Shown: piece after piece, positions 11,161 to 22,056 of the stretch
Layout: each line of letters starts with the position of its first letter
How positions within the stretch are numbered: position 1 is the stretch's first letter
Source of the DNA: Conidiobolus incongruus B7586
Taxonomy: Eukaryota; Entomophthoromycota; Entomophthoromycetes; Entomophthorales; Conidiobolaceae
Length of the DNA: 38,503 nucleotides
Reading direction: 5' to 3'
Assembly: GCA_000697335.1 (NCBI GenBank)
Contig: JNEM01012908.1
Coordinates: 1 to 38,503, forward strand
Translations under genes and position numbers: made by a program
Notes under the pieces: generated by a model
What the model saw: the letters and a program-made list of their open reading frames with translations, nothing else
Told to the model about the DNA's origin: nothing
Databases searched by the model: none

Positions 11161-12580
11161 ATGTCTACCAGAGTTTATTTTGGACGTTTAAATCGCGATG
11201 TTCGTGAACGTGATATGGAAAAATTATTGAGAGGTTATGGTGATATCAGAGAAATTAACTTGAAGAATGGTTTTGGTTTTGTTGTAAGTAGTAAAAATTC
11301 TATTGTTTATAATTTCATATATATTATTTTTAATAATATTTATATACTTAATCATAATCTTATGTCATTTTTTAATAGGAATTCCGTGATGTTAAAGATG
11401 CTGAAGATGTAGTTTATGACTTTAATGGACGTGAATTCTTTGGTGACAGGTAATTTTAATTTTTTATTTATATTGTAATATTTTTAACTATTTTATAGAT
11501 TAATTGTCGAACTTGCTCGCGGTCGTCGTGATCGCTATGATGACAGACCTCGTGAACGGTAAATATATAAAAAATTCGATGTTTTAAAATATTGTTACTA
11601 ATATCAAATCTTCACAGCGGTCGTTATGGTCCTCCTACTAGAACTCAATATCGTCTCATTGTCGAAAATTTATCCTCAAGCGTTAGTTGGCAGGTACTTG
11701 GTCTTTTCCCCTCTTTATCTTAATCTTTGTCCATTTTGTTATAATTTATTGGGTATTTACCAGCTTTAAACCGCAACCAAATCCACAGTTATCCAAGGCT
11801 AACAGCTAAGAGAGTGTGGTGTTCTGTTTGACCCATATAGGGGTCTTCCATTTCGGCTTGCTGGACCAATAATTATATCTCTTTATTATCTATGAGTTTT
11901 TCAAATACCCAATCCATATTTGGCTTTGACCACTTTGGACATTTTTTTGTTTGCAATTATCCATGTTTGAACGGTTCCTAATGTCTGTCTACTATTTCCA
12001 GGATCTTAAAGACCATATGCGTAAAGCTGGTGAAGTCACCTTCGCTGATTGCCACAAATACCGTGAAGGAGAAGGGTATGATTAAATTATGCTCAAAATT
12101 AATGGATATTAATATTCAAAATGTATAGTGTTGTTGAATTCGCTACTCGCGATGGCTTAAATGAAGCCCTTAAGATGCTTGATGATACTGAACTTCGTGG
12201 TCGTCGTATCATCCTTCGCGCTGTAAGATTTAATTTTATATGTAATCAACTATATTCTAATGTGTGTTTAGGATGAATCATCTCGTGGTCGTCGTTATGA
12301 TTCTCGTTCTCCTCGTCGTCGTGATTCTCGTTCTCCTCGTCGTAGAGACTCTCGCTCTCCCGTTCGTCGTCATCGCTCTTACTCTCGTTCTCGTTCTCCT
12401 CGTCGTGATCGTGGTGACCGCGGTGATCGTGATGACGAAGATAGACATCGCTCTCGCTCTCCAATCCACGACGATCGTCACAATGATGATCATCAAGATG
12501 GTGATCGTTCCCCTCGTCGTGACCAAGCTTTCTCTCCTCGCGATGGTCGCAACACAGATCCTGCTGACGGTCAAGAGTAA
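11161..12580 (+). CDS. SR splicing factor, SRSF4/5/6 (B52) type, paralog 1
   Basis: Nuclear pre-mRNA splicing factor that binds exonic enhancers and recruits the spliceosome. Exons 11161-11283, 11379-11449, 11499-11558, 11618-11693, 12002-12075, 12129-12222 and 12272-12580 join in phase to 268 aa. RRM1 spans residues 1-73 (RNP2-like RVYFGRL; RNP1-like NGFGFVEF formed across the exon 1/2 junction). A Gly/Arg linker follows. The pseudo-RRM, about residues 95-165, carries the family hallmark SWQDLKD, split exactly between Q and D by intron 4, then [21 protein letters not shown]. The C-terminal RS domain (167-268) has repeated DSRSPRR units, then becomes acidic and His-rich. Five introns are 49-95 nt; intron 4 is 308 nt and strongly conserved with the tandem paralog 2.9 kb downstream, which suggests autoregulatory unproductive splicing. 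All six junctions keep phase. Confidence 0.95.
11694..12001 (+). promoter_or_regulatory. Conserved intron 4 of SR paralog 1, candidate unproductive-splicing element
   Basis: This 308-nt intron lies between the Q and D codons of SWQDLKD. Aligned by eye with intron 4 of the second SR gene it shows three blocks. The first is 30 identical nt right after the donor, ending in an in-frame TAA. The second is a middle block of about 90 nt (near 11755-11848) holding an internal TTACCAG acceptor. The third is an end block with GGTTCCTAATG and GTCTGTCTACT just before the acceptor, containing a good branch-point sequence. About 80 nt after the middle block are unique to this copy. The other introns of the two genes show no such similarity. 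Use of the internal acceptor would hit a stop at the second codon (CTT TAA). Confidence 0.7.
11764..11813 (+). other. Candidate 50-nt poison cassette exon in SR paralog 1
   Basis: Bounded by TATTTACCAG upstream and a weak GTGTGG donor downstream. Inclusion after exon 4 gives Leu then an immediate stop. The paralog has an interval of the same length with the same borders. Without RNA evidence the exact donor is uncertain; a GTCTT further downstream is an alternative. Confidence 0.4.
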
Positions 12581-15305
12581 TTACTATATATCTTCACTAT
12601 TTATAATTGATTAACATTATATTTTTAGTTATTAATCCTTATATTCTTACTCTAAACCCCATCATATTCTATTTTAGCACCTGGTAAATTTTTGAACATA
12701 AACATAACCTCAAATATTGGATTCAAATTAAACATCTATATTTCCATTGACACTCCTGGTTCATTTGTTCCTATTATCCTAACCATATCTGCTCTTTAAC
12801 TTGCGGGGTCCTTTTGTGAATATTCATCATCTTACTCTCAGTAATCACGTCTATATTATTTTAAAATTTAATCATCATTAAATTAATTATATTATATGCC
12901 ATCCAGTTCACTTTTTAAATTATTACCACAGCTATTATGATTCAAGAAAAACTATTTAAACAATTATTCAAAAACTCACTTTTTTGGTTCTAAATATTCC
13001 TCATTTAACAAATCCTAAATCTTTTTACTTTATAGTTTAACCGATTAAATTCAACTTTTAATCCATATTTACCAACATCTCAATCTAATTTTAATATTAT
13101 TTATTATTTGATCCTCTGTATTTATACTAATAGAATATTCAAAAATTTGGCTAACTGTATCTTATCATTTTATTATTTGCAAGCACCAATAGATTAATCC
13201 AAATCCTATTTTTCACTCAATATTTGTGTTTTTAGATTATGGTCATTAATTCTGAAATTATGATATCTTCTATTTATTATTATTTTGAATTATTATTCTA
13301 ATTTCTAATATACCAATTTTTCAATTCCTATATAAATCAAATTATAACAAATATCTAATCTTTTTATATTAATGCTAAATCTTCAAAATATATTATATTT
13401 TAATTGGTAATTGGTATTGTAGTACATTGGATTTGACAACCATTAAAATGCAAGATTATTTTATCAGAATTAATTATCCATGAAATATTACCAAAATTGG
13501 GACATAATAATCACGTGGATATGAGAAGATTAATATAAAATGATATGAAAAAATTAGTTGTTCAGTTTAAGAACACAAAAGTGTAATTTAAACCTGACAT
13601 TTTTTCGTTAATGCTCAGAGTTCACCGAGCTCAATAACAAAATAATCTCGAATCAAATTTTTGTGTTTTAAATTAAAAATTAATTGGATTGATTAGATCT
13701 ATTTATCCAAAATTAAATTTGAAAGAATGTAATAATTAAGTACTTAATGATAAAACAAAATTTTATAATATATGAAATCCATAATTTAAGCAATATACTT
13801 AATTGGGCTTTGATAACCTTAAAATAAACTTTCTTTGTATACGTTGAGTAAATTGATAATTATAATATTTTAATATTTAAATATAACTAATTAACAATTT
13901 TATTAAATCAATTTCAATTAAAATATTTTTAGAATAATTTAAAATATATGAAATACTGTATTAATCTGAAAAGAAAATTATTTAATTACTCATTGGTAAA
14001 ATATAAAAAATTATTATTGAAATAAATTTGAAAATTAATTATTTTATTTTATTTAAGGTTAGTAAATAGTTTTATTTTGACTTTAACTTTTCTTTATGTT
14101 TTGAGAGTAGTGTATTTTACATATATGCTAAGTAATTATAATAGTTTTAATAGGTGCTTATCATATCATATTATAACAACTGTATCTGAAATTTGTATTT
14201 GTGAATTATTGTTTAAAATTTCTTATATTATGGTCTTTCAATCGAAAATGTGTGAATAGTTAGATAATATTCAGCCTCAGAAAACAACGATGATTACGAA
14301 TTCAAAAATGAGGAAGAATGTTGTTGGTCAGTGATTGAGGGATTTCTAGCGCAGTGGATTATAGAATGTATGATTAATTTATCATTTCATCAATTTCTAT
14401 AAACATACTGCCATTATTTGTAACAAGCGAAGACAGTTTTCAAACTTTAATACTTCAACATTATGAATCATTGGTATAATAATAAGAAATATAATACAAA
14501 AATTTGTAAATATTAATATATATATTCAGGAAATGAAAGATTATTGAAAGTTGATCAAAATGTTATGAATATATAATTTGCTATTAATAGAAATATTAAT
14601 CAGAAAGAGACATATTTATCAAAGTAATAAAACAGATAGTATTATTCATTACCCTTAATATATATTTATTCATGAAAATTATATTTTCAACAAACAAAAT
14701 AGATTATTATTTGTTTAATTTAAACTCACCACTTACAACTATCATTTTATAGGTCATTTGAAAAAGTAACTTGTTTGACTATATATAAAACTCCAAATAC
14801 AAGTTAATTCTTTTTATCAATCAAAATCCAATAATACTAATTGATATTTTTATTTGTTATTCTATATTTCCAATATTATATATATCATTTTGAGTAAACT
14901 AGTTTATATTATACTTGTTTATTAATCTATTCTCAATCTAGAGTATAATGTTTTTTAATTTGTATATTCTAATGAAATATCAAATGAATTTAATACTAAT
15001 CAAAAGAAAGATTTTGCATAATCAGAATAATGAATCGTAATTATTATTATTATTTCAGACTTGAATTAATAATATGAATAGCTATTTTGAAATACAATAA
15101 CCATGTAAAAGGAAATTTATTTAATTTTTAAAACTATTTTCGGTTTAAGTAATATCTTATATTTATACATTAAGTTAATTTTTATGATTTTAAGCTAAAC
15201 TATTTTTTAATATAATAATGTGTAATTGTATTTATATAGAAAATTGACAACCTAGTAGTTGACAATTTATAATTCAAATATTATCCAAATTGAAAAGAGT
15301 AGCAA
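12581..15305. other. Intergenic region between the SR paralogs
   Basis: About 2.7 kb. The first part (roughly 12640-13400) probably includes the 3' untranslated region and has a marked excess of C over G on the plus strand (24 C to 4 G when counted over the two lines 12961-13020 and 13021-13080). Open stretches at 14032-14256 and 14268-14399 on the plus strand translate to hydrophobic and Glu/Cys-rich peptides, but their lengths are near what chance gives at this composition. No gene is called. Confidence 0.5.
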
Positions 15306-15312
15306 ATTTTAT

Positions 15313-15317
15313 CCAAT
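15313..15317 (+). promoter_or_regulatory. CCAAT box of the second SR gene
   Basis: CCAAT on the coding strand about 124 bp upstream of the ATG, at nearly the same distance and in the same orientation as the box of the first SR gene, although the surrounding sequence has diverged. Confidence 0.4.
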
Positions 15318-15440
15318 AAAATTCCATGATTCTCATACAAAATTAATAAATTGCTTTTTATGGGAGTGGATTTTCCTATATGACTTAGAAATAATCTTGG
15401 AATTTGGAATTACATTTCTTAATTATTAAGCAATTTTATT

Positions 15441-16767
15441 ATGTCTGCCTCAAGAGTTTATTTGGGTCGCTTATCTCGCGATGCCCGAGAACGTGATATT
15501 GAAAAATTATTCAGAGGTTTTGATATTAGAGAAATTACTTTGAAGAATGGATTTGGTTTTATTGTAAGTTGTTTGTTCTACCCCTTAATACATTCCTCTT
15601 TCAGCATCAATTCAAATCTTCGTTCCTAATTTTCTCAATTCTTATTCTAATTCACATAATATTAAATTTTTATATAATATATTAGGAATTCCGTGATTTT
15701 AAAGATGCTCAAGATGCTGTTTATGACTTTAACGGACGTGACTTTCTTGGTGAAAGGTAAAATCAGATATTAACATAATTATTGGTTTTCTTAAGTTATA
15801 GTAGATTAATTGTTGAACACGCTCGTGGTCAGCGCGATCGTTATTCTCGTTCAGACCGTTTTGACAGACATGACAGACACGACAGATATCCTGAACGGTA
15901 ATATATTTTACAAATATTCAATAGTTTGAATTTTCTAATATGGTTTTTTTAGTCGTCACAATCCCCCTACAAGAACTCAACATCGTCTCATTGTGGAAAA
16001 TCTTTCTTCAAATGCTACTTGGCAGGTACTTGGTCTTTTCCCCTCTTTATCTTAAAATTTGTCCTTTATCTCTATATCAAACTGGATATTACCAGCTTTC
16101 AATTGCAAACAAACCCACAGCTCTCCAAGGCTTACAGCTAAGAAAGTGTGGTGTCCTTTTTGACCCATTAGTGGTCTTTTAAATAATGGACTTTTTTGTT
16201 TGCTATTTCTCATGTTAAATGGTTCCTAATGTCTGTCTACTCTTTCCAGGATCTCAAGGATCACTTCCGCAAGGCTGGTGAAGTTACTTTTGCTGATTGT
16301 CATAAATACCGTGAAGGAGAAGGGTGGGAAATCATTAAATTAAGCATCTATTTAATATTAACACTTGAAAATGTGTAGCGTTGTCGAATTCGCTACCAGT
16401 GAAGGTTTGAAAGAAGCTATTAGAACCCTTGATAATACTGAACTCCGTGGTCGTCGTATTGTCATCCGTAATGTAAGTTTCGTTGATAATTATTAAGATA
16501 AATGATATATTCATGGTATTATAGGATGAATCTCGTGGACGTCGTCATGATTCTCGTTCTCCTCGCCGCAGAGACTCCCGTTCTCCTCGCCGTGATCGTG
16601 GACACGATGATGAAAACAGACCTCGTCGTTCGTCTCGTTCCCAATCTCCCCGCGATGATCGCCGTCACAGCGATCGTGAGCGCCATCGTGATGATGACAA
16701 ATCTCCTCATGATGAACCTGCTCGCTCACCCAATGATCGTGACCCAGCTCCTGCTGATGAAGAGTAA
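15441..16767 (+). CDS. SR splicing factor, SRSF4/5/6 (B52) type, paralog 2
   Basis: Tandem paralog of the SR gene upstream, with the same role and the same seven-exon plan: 15441-15563, 15686-15756, 15805-15897, 15953-16025, 16250-16323, 16379-16472, 16525-16767, giving 256 aa. Exons 1, 2, 5 and 6 are identical in length to those of paralog 1 (123, 71, 74 and 94 nt). RRM1 carries RVYLGRL and NGFGFIEF; the pseudo-RRM carries TWQDLKD, a T-for-S change in the usual SWQDLKD. The linker has an extra repeat-like DRHDRHDRY. The RS tail (about 176-256) is shorter and mixed with Asp/His. The exon 5 donor is an unusual GTGGGA. Intron 4 (224 nt) is conserved with that of paralog 1. Both copies look intact and under coding constraint. 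Confidence 0.94.
16026..16249 (+). promoter_or_regulatory. Conserved intron 4 of SR paralog 2, candidate unproductive-splicing element
   Basis: This 224-nt intron sits at the same codon junction as its counterpart in paralog 1. Its first 30 nt are identical to that intron. The tract CTTTTCCCCTCTTT inside resembles sites for polypyrimidine-tract-binding proteins. Intron retention reads ten codons to the same TAA as in paralog 1. The middle block contains ATTACCAGCTTT and CTCCAAGGCTTACAGCTAAG; the end block again has GGTTCCTAATG and GTCTGTCTACT. Such conservation outside the splice sites suggests a selected RNA element. Confidence 0.7.
16096..16145 (+). other. Candidate 50-nt poison cassette exon in SR paralog 2
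   Basis: Lies between an internal ATTACCAG acceptor and a GTGTGG donor, the same 50-nt length as in paralog 1. It has no stop of its own, but because 50 is not a multiple of three, inclusion shifts the frame. Reading on through exon 5 gives a stop early in exon 6, about 60 nt before the last exon junction, which would make the message a target of nonsense-mediated decay. Confidence 0.4.
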
Positions 16768-19700
16768 TTATTTTTTGTATATGCTTTAATTTATTTTTAA
16801 CCCCATTTTATTTTAGATATTAATTATTCTACCATTTCGAATCTCTAAAATATTCAAGTACCAGTACCATTTAATTTCCATTTTATTTGGGTCAAATTCA
16901 CGTAAATTGGCTCGCTATTACATGTTGGATACTCGTTATTATCTTCATATTGTATCATCAATGGTTATTGTACAATCTTTTTTGATATTTCCATTATATT
17001 TAGGTATTCGATTCTATTCTCTAATGTTCCTATTTTATATTATACCAAAATTTAGTTTCATTATTATCCCTTTTTAATATATTCTATTTTTGAATGTCTA
17101 ATGAGTTTTTTTTTTCGTTTTTTGCCATTTCAATTATTATCCATTTTATTTTTTCTTATTTTCTTTTAACATATATAGTCACAAATCATTCTCTGTTTGA
17201 ATTCTCAAGATTTATCTTTAATATTCACAGATGTTTAACAATGAAACCCATTAATATCATCATTTAGTCTTCTTTAAAATATGCATTTAGAATTTGTTTT
17301 TTCATTTTGGACTATATAATCCACTTACAGAATTTATATATCTACTAACAGCTTTACATTAGTTATATTATAAATTCGACTTAATTCATTATTACAATAT
17401 ATTCAAATATTTAATCATTTTAGAACATATCTATTACCAATTTTTTAGAGAATTTACTCTATTATATATTTATTCAACTCATATCATTTAAGTTAGATTT
17501 CTTAAGCCTTATTTAAATTTCTAAATAAAACAAACTCTGATTATATTATTTTATCTATAACATCGATTGATTTCATTAATTTTGAATTAATTTTTTAATT
17601 GTTAAAATTCTTTTCCATGTTATAATAAATATTAATCCATATTCATTTTAATTATAAAAAATAATATTGCTAATATAATCAAAATATAATTAATTTGAAA
17701 AATATTGTGTATTATAAAAGAAAACTTTATTTTCAGTATTACAATCAATATAAATTGATTTAATTATAATATATATATATACAAATTAATCATACTATAA
17801 ATACATTATTATAAAATAATTATTAATAATCTAAATATATATATATTTGAATCTTTTTGATTTTTTGGTTTAATATAAATATTACTAGATTTAAATTAAA
17901 ATAAAATACTTGAGTTTGATATTCAGTATTTAGTTTTAAACAAGTTTAGATAATTTAAAAGTTATAATATTTTTATAAAAATTCTGTATTTTCATCAAAT
18001 CCTCAGCACAATTGTATGATATATATCAAATTAAATCCAATGATTTGGATGCAAACTGTGGCAAGGTATTTCAAAATGAAAGTATTTAGTTAAATTGTAG
18101 CTATTTGATAAATAATTAATATCTGTTTTTTAATATATTTCAGGTAATGAGGTCTTATAATTTGAATAAATTTTTGATATAGTTTGAACATATTAAGCTC
18201 AAATTCAAGAATTAAATTCATATTAATTGTATCGGTTTTGATTAATTGATATAATGAAAAAAAATGACATTGAAATAAAGGGTCTAAACATATCTGATAG
18301 TAACATAAATACTATTGCTAATAGCATAATCACAAAAAGTAAATATTTCTGGATCTATCAATTGAATATTATAATGAAATTCTGGCCCAATATCTATAAT
18401 TTTGCGAATCATTGCACCCTTGTTGCTGTAGTCGAAGATAATTCAATGAAGTTTCGCAATTTGAATAACAGCTATATGTCTCTCGTATTAATTTCGAACT
18501 GATATAATAGTAGATTTTTCTGTTAGCCTTATTAAATCTCCAAATTCAATCTTTCTAAATAAAATTAGTCTTTTCTATTTAGTATTTCCTTTAAATACGT
18601 ACATAATAGTTAATATTATAAACTACTGAGTTATTTTTAAATTAAGAGACTCAAATTGAAGAACGGCAATAGTGAAATTCTCTGTTTCTTTCATCTTCAG
18701 ATCTGTTGTTGGCATTGCTCTATCAGAATTAATCTAATATGAAATGGAGAATATAAAATTAGTTCTGTGCCAACATTCATTAATGTTGAAATATTTCAAT
18801 TTGAACATATAATTAAAGAATGATATTCTTTTAAATTGATTTTAGGTAGGTTTGATTAAAATGACAAATTCAAGGAATAATCTTTATCCTAGGAATTATA
18901 GTGTTTGTATTGTCAGGCTTTTGGATAGCTATATTCACACTGAATGCTAGAATTTACAATATTATCAAATATTTCGTAAAATACTCAGATCGAGGATAAG
19001 GAGAAAAGAGCTGACTATCAGGCAATATAAGAAGATATCTTGACTGATATTAAATATTCAATTATTGAGGATATACTAAAAATTAAATTTCATATAAACT
19101 ATGCACAATTATTTCACATATATGAACCTCTAACCACTGTTTTAATCAAAAGTTTTACATTTCTCGAGGATTTGAATGTTCTACTAAAGCTGACACATTA
19201 ATATTTATAATATAAACACTAAGAATACTTTAGACAAACTTTTTCACATTTTAAGCAAAAAATGAACCTTCATTTGAATTAACATTCTTTCAAAATACAG
19301 AACAAAATTAAATATATTTAAATTAATATATTATTTTAATATAATTCTCTGATAATTATGTTGAAATATTAATCTATATTAATAAGGTATTTGAAATAAA
19401 TATATAACATATAAGGTAATTTTATGTATATGTATTCTTCAATTAATATGTACTGAGTATTATTTACCTTGATACCGCATCATTATTCTCCAATCCAATC
19501 AAATTTTCTTTCCAAGTCGGTATATAAAACTGATTTATTAGTAGTGCCCAGGTTTGAAACTTGTTAATTTTCTTTGAATGAACTAATTTTTTAGTCCGAG
19601 TATTATATTGGCAAAAAATGTATTAAATTGACAGATCAATCTAAATAATTGTATTTTTTTGAATCAATAAAAACATTATATACCATAGTAATTTATGTAA

Positions 19701-21050
19701 TATTGCCATAAAAGCCTTATATATCATAGTTTTCGATAATTTAATAATATGAATATTATGTAATATAGTATTCATTTCTAATTCAATTAATTATTCTAAT
19801 GATAAAATCTTTTTAATAGATACATGTTTTAAATATATCTATATAAAATAATTTTATACAATATATTTCAAATGGTCTTTTAAACATTATATGTTCTCAT
19901 TATAATATCAGGTAAAAACTCTGATCAACTCAAATTTAATATATAACCAAGTCTCGAGTTTAAATCTTTAAGTTATAAGCTTGTTTATAATAGCAGGTTG
20001 TCAATATCCTTTGTACATCAATTATAATAAATGAATATAATTGACAAATACTAATTAATATTTATATTATCAGGCAATGTAAAAATTTAGTTAAAAAATT
20101 GGTAATTATTATTTGGAGCTACTAAAGAGTCATTCGACTATCCGAAGTGTATTCAAACAATCAGTTATTTGTAACTTCAAAATATTGTTTTTAATATTTT
20201 TAAATTAAAATAATAAACAATGACAAAAAATACAAATTCTCCAAACTTTTTATTATATTTAAAGATTGAGAAATTATCTGAAAATATCTCGGATGGATTA
20301 CTGTCTATTATATTTTTGGACAAACAATATAGTTATTAAGTGTCAAAATTGATAGATTTTTTGAAACACACTCTAACTTTTAATGAATTATTGATTAATT
20401 AAAACATAAAGATTATGACCTGAAAGACAATAATAAAGATTAAATTATAATCATTATATAAATATATTAACAATAATCATCTAACCCAATGAGATAAGCT
20501 GCTGATTTCCTGAATTATAAGAATTGGCTAAGAGAATTTGTCGTTTCTACTTTTGAAAGTTTGAATTGCTGAAATATGGATATATCTCAATTTTAATTAA
20601 AAGATTGATATTTAAACCATAAATCACTCAAATAATTCGAAACTTATGCTTTACTTATTTGATATTATACATTTTTTGATTTTTTAACAGTATTAACTAA
20701 TATAAACCACGGAAATTTTTTGAAATGATAGTTATCGAATTGAAACGATTTATTTGATTAAGAGAAATAGTTTTGATTATAATAAAAATTAAGAATTCTT
20801 GTTATTGAATCATAATATAAATATTTTTTACAACAATATAACCATAATTACTTAATCAAACATTAATACCAAATATTTATTAAATTAATAAATTTGATAC
20901 GTATTTACTAATCTAAATAAATTAATTTAATTTAATCTGATCTCAATAAAATTTTGAGTTCATTAACTTATAATCAATTTGTTTCAATTCAAAACTTTAC
21001 AATTAGTGTATTTTTAATAGAGCAGCATGTTTGTTATAAATCAGCCAAAA
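16768..21050. other. Long gene-poor intergenic region
   Basis: About 4.3 kb. The first 800 bases after the SR gene again show more C than G on the plus strand. From about 17978 to 19201 several open stretches on the plus strand look mildly coding-like: 18254-18499, 18865-18996 (reads as a membrane helix, FILGIIVFVLSGFWIAIF) and 19031-19198. They lie in different frames without convincing splice sites and match no family I know. The remainder is ordinary AT-rich DNA. Confidence 0.5.
17978..19201 (+). pseudogene. Possible unidentified coding relic (weak)
   Basis: A cluster of open plus-strand stretches whose translations are less Asn/Lys/Ile-dominated than the surroundings. One contains a convincing transmembrane helix at about 18874-18950. 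It could be a decayed or highly intronic membrane-protein gene. Against this, open runs of 45-80 codons are expected by chance at this base composition, and parts of the opposite strand also read open. No product can be named. Confidence 0.18.
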
Positions 21051-21052
21051 AC

Positions 21053-21057
21053 CCAAT
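21053..21057 (+). promoter_or_regulatory. CCAAT box of the two-helix membrane protein gene
   Basis: ACCCAATGG on the coding strand, 77 bp upstream of the ATG, at a position typical for an NF-Y/HAP site. Confidence 0.4.
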
Positions 21058-21133
21058 GGGCTTTCTTTTTAGTTGAATGATAATTTAAGGTCTTTATCTA
21101 TTATTATTAATTTTCATATATTCTTTTAATTGA

Positions 21134-21839
21134 ATGGAACAAGCTTTAAGTTCTCCTATTTCAATTGAATTTGCGTTACCTCAGAAGCAGAAACAAAAGA
21201 CCGAATTAATGAAAAGTGAAACTCTAGATAGCATAGACACTTCTCTTTATAAATCTTTACCAATTGATTTGTCAATAACAGCTTGTGGTATTGAAATTAA
21301 TATTATTCATTTACATTATGGTATAACTTTATATTATTAAAAAAATTTATTTATTCATTTTGAATATTTTAGAAACCACTAATGACTGTATTTTGTTAAT
21401 AAAAATAGTTGCGGTATTAACTATTGTGTTTTTCCTAGTACTAGTAATTGAAGGGACTATTAATTCGAATATGTATACACCTCTTTTACCTTTGTCAACA
21501 ATTGGATTTCTGTTAGATTATAGATTACTATGCTTTCTATTATTAAGCATTAGTTTAATAATATTCTTACTAATAGGTTTGATACTGCGTTGGGGACCTG
21601 CATTAGATAATGAATTAGAAAATGAAGGAGAAGTGGTAGTGACACAAACTTGTTTACCACCAACAGATTGGAAAGCAGTGACTTTTCCAAATGTTCCAAA
21701 AATTTGTATGCTTTCTTTTGACTCAGAACTGGACAAATATGAGAAAAAAATACTGCAACCTGAAGCTGAGTCATCATCTAATTCAGCACCCCTACCGACA
21801 ACCAAGTCTCCTCAATTACCACCGCTAACTGGTCTTTAG
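21134..21839 (+). CDS. Orphan two-helix integral membrane protein
   Basis: Not recognised. Exons 21134-21287 and 21373-21839 join in phase across an 85-nt intron (GTATTG donor, TTTTAG acceptor; the junction codon becomes GAA), giving 206 aa. The N-terminal 55 residues are polar with a Lys/Gln-rich patch (PQKQKQKTE). Two strong transmembrane helices follow at about 58-77 (LIKIVAVLTIVFFLVLVI) and 103-123 (LLCFLLLSISLIIFLLIGLI), separated by a 25-residue loop with YTPLLPLST. The C-terminal 80 residues are acidic at first (NELENEGE), carry PPTDWKAVTFPNVPKI, and end in a Ser/Pro-rich tail. It probably forms a hairpin with both ends on one side of the membrane. There is no signal peptide. It is convergent with the SLC35F-type transporter gene, 217 bp apart. 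Codon composition and the clean intron support a real gene; the function is unknown. Confidence 0.75.
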
Positions 21840-21907
21840 TAAAACAGTGAAATTGAATTTTGATCCAATTGGATTCAATTGTATATTTATTATCATTCAA
21901 CTATATT

Positions 21908-21931
21908 TATATATATATATATATATATATA
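21908..21931. repeat. (TA)12 microsatellite
   Basis: Perfect TA run of 24 nt in the 217-bp space between two convergent genes. Seen directly. Confidence 0.9.
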
Positions 21932-22056
21932 CTAAAATTAAATACATGTTTTTACTTAATAAAATTGTAAATCGTTTAAAAAATATTTAGCATTTTTTAA
22001 ATGCTATATTTTATATAATCTACCATTTTATTGAATGTTGATTCTTATTTTATTAA

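Noticed and set aside
12246-12614. Three overlapping open frames on both strands over the RS-domain exon of SR paralog 1
   Set aside because: They are shadow frames of the CGT/GAT-rich RS-domain codons. The real frame continues RRM2 across a phase-0 intron and ends at 12580.
14032-14399. Adjacent hydrophobic and Glu/Cys-rich open stretches (14032-14256 and 14268-14399) that might be one membrane protein gene
   Set aside because: Different frames, no credible intron between them, and lengths compatible with chance at this composition. No family recognised.
19440-19610. Minus-strand open stretch with a GTAAAT donor-like end that looked like an exon
   Set aside because: The plus strand reads open over the same interval, no neighbouring exon fits in phase, and no family matches.
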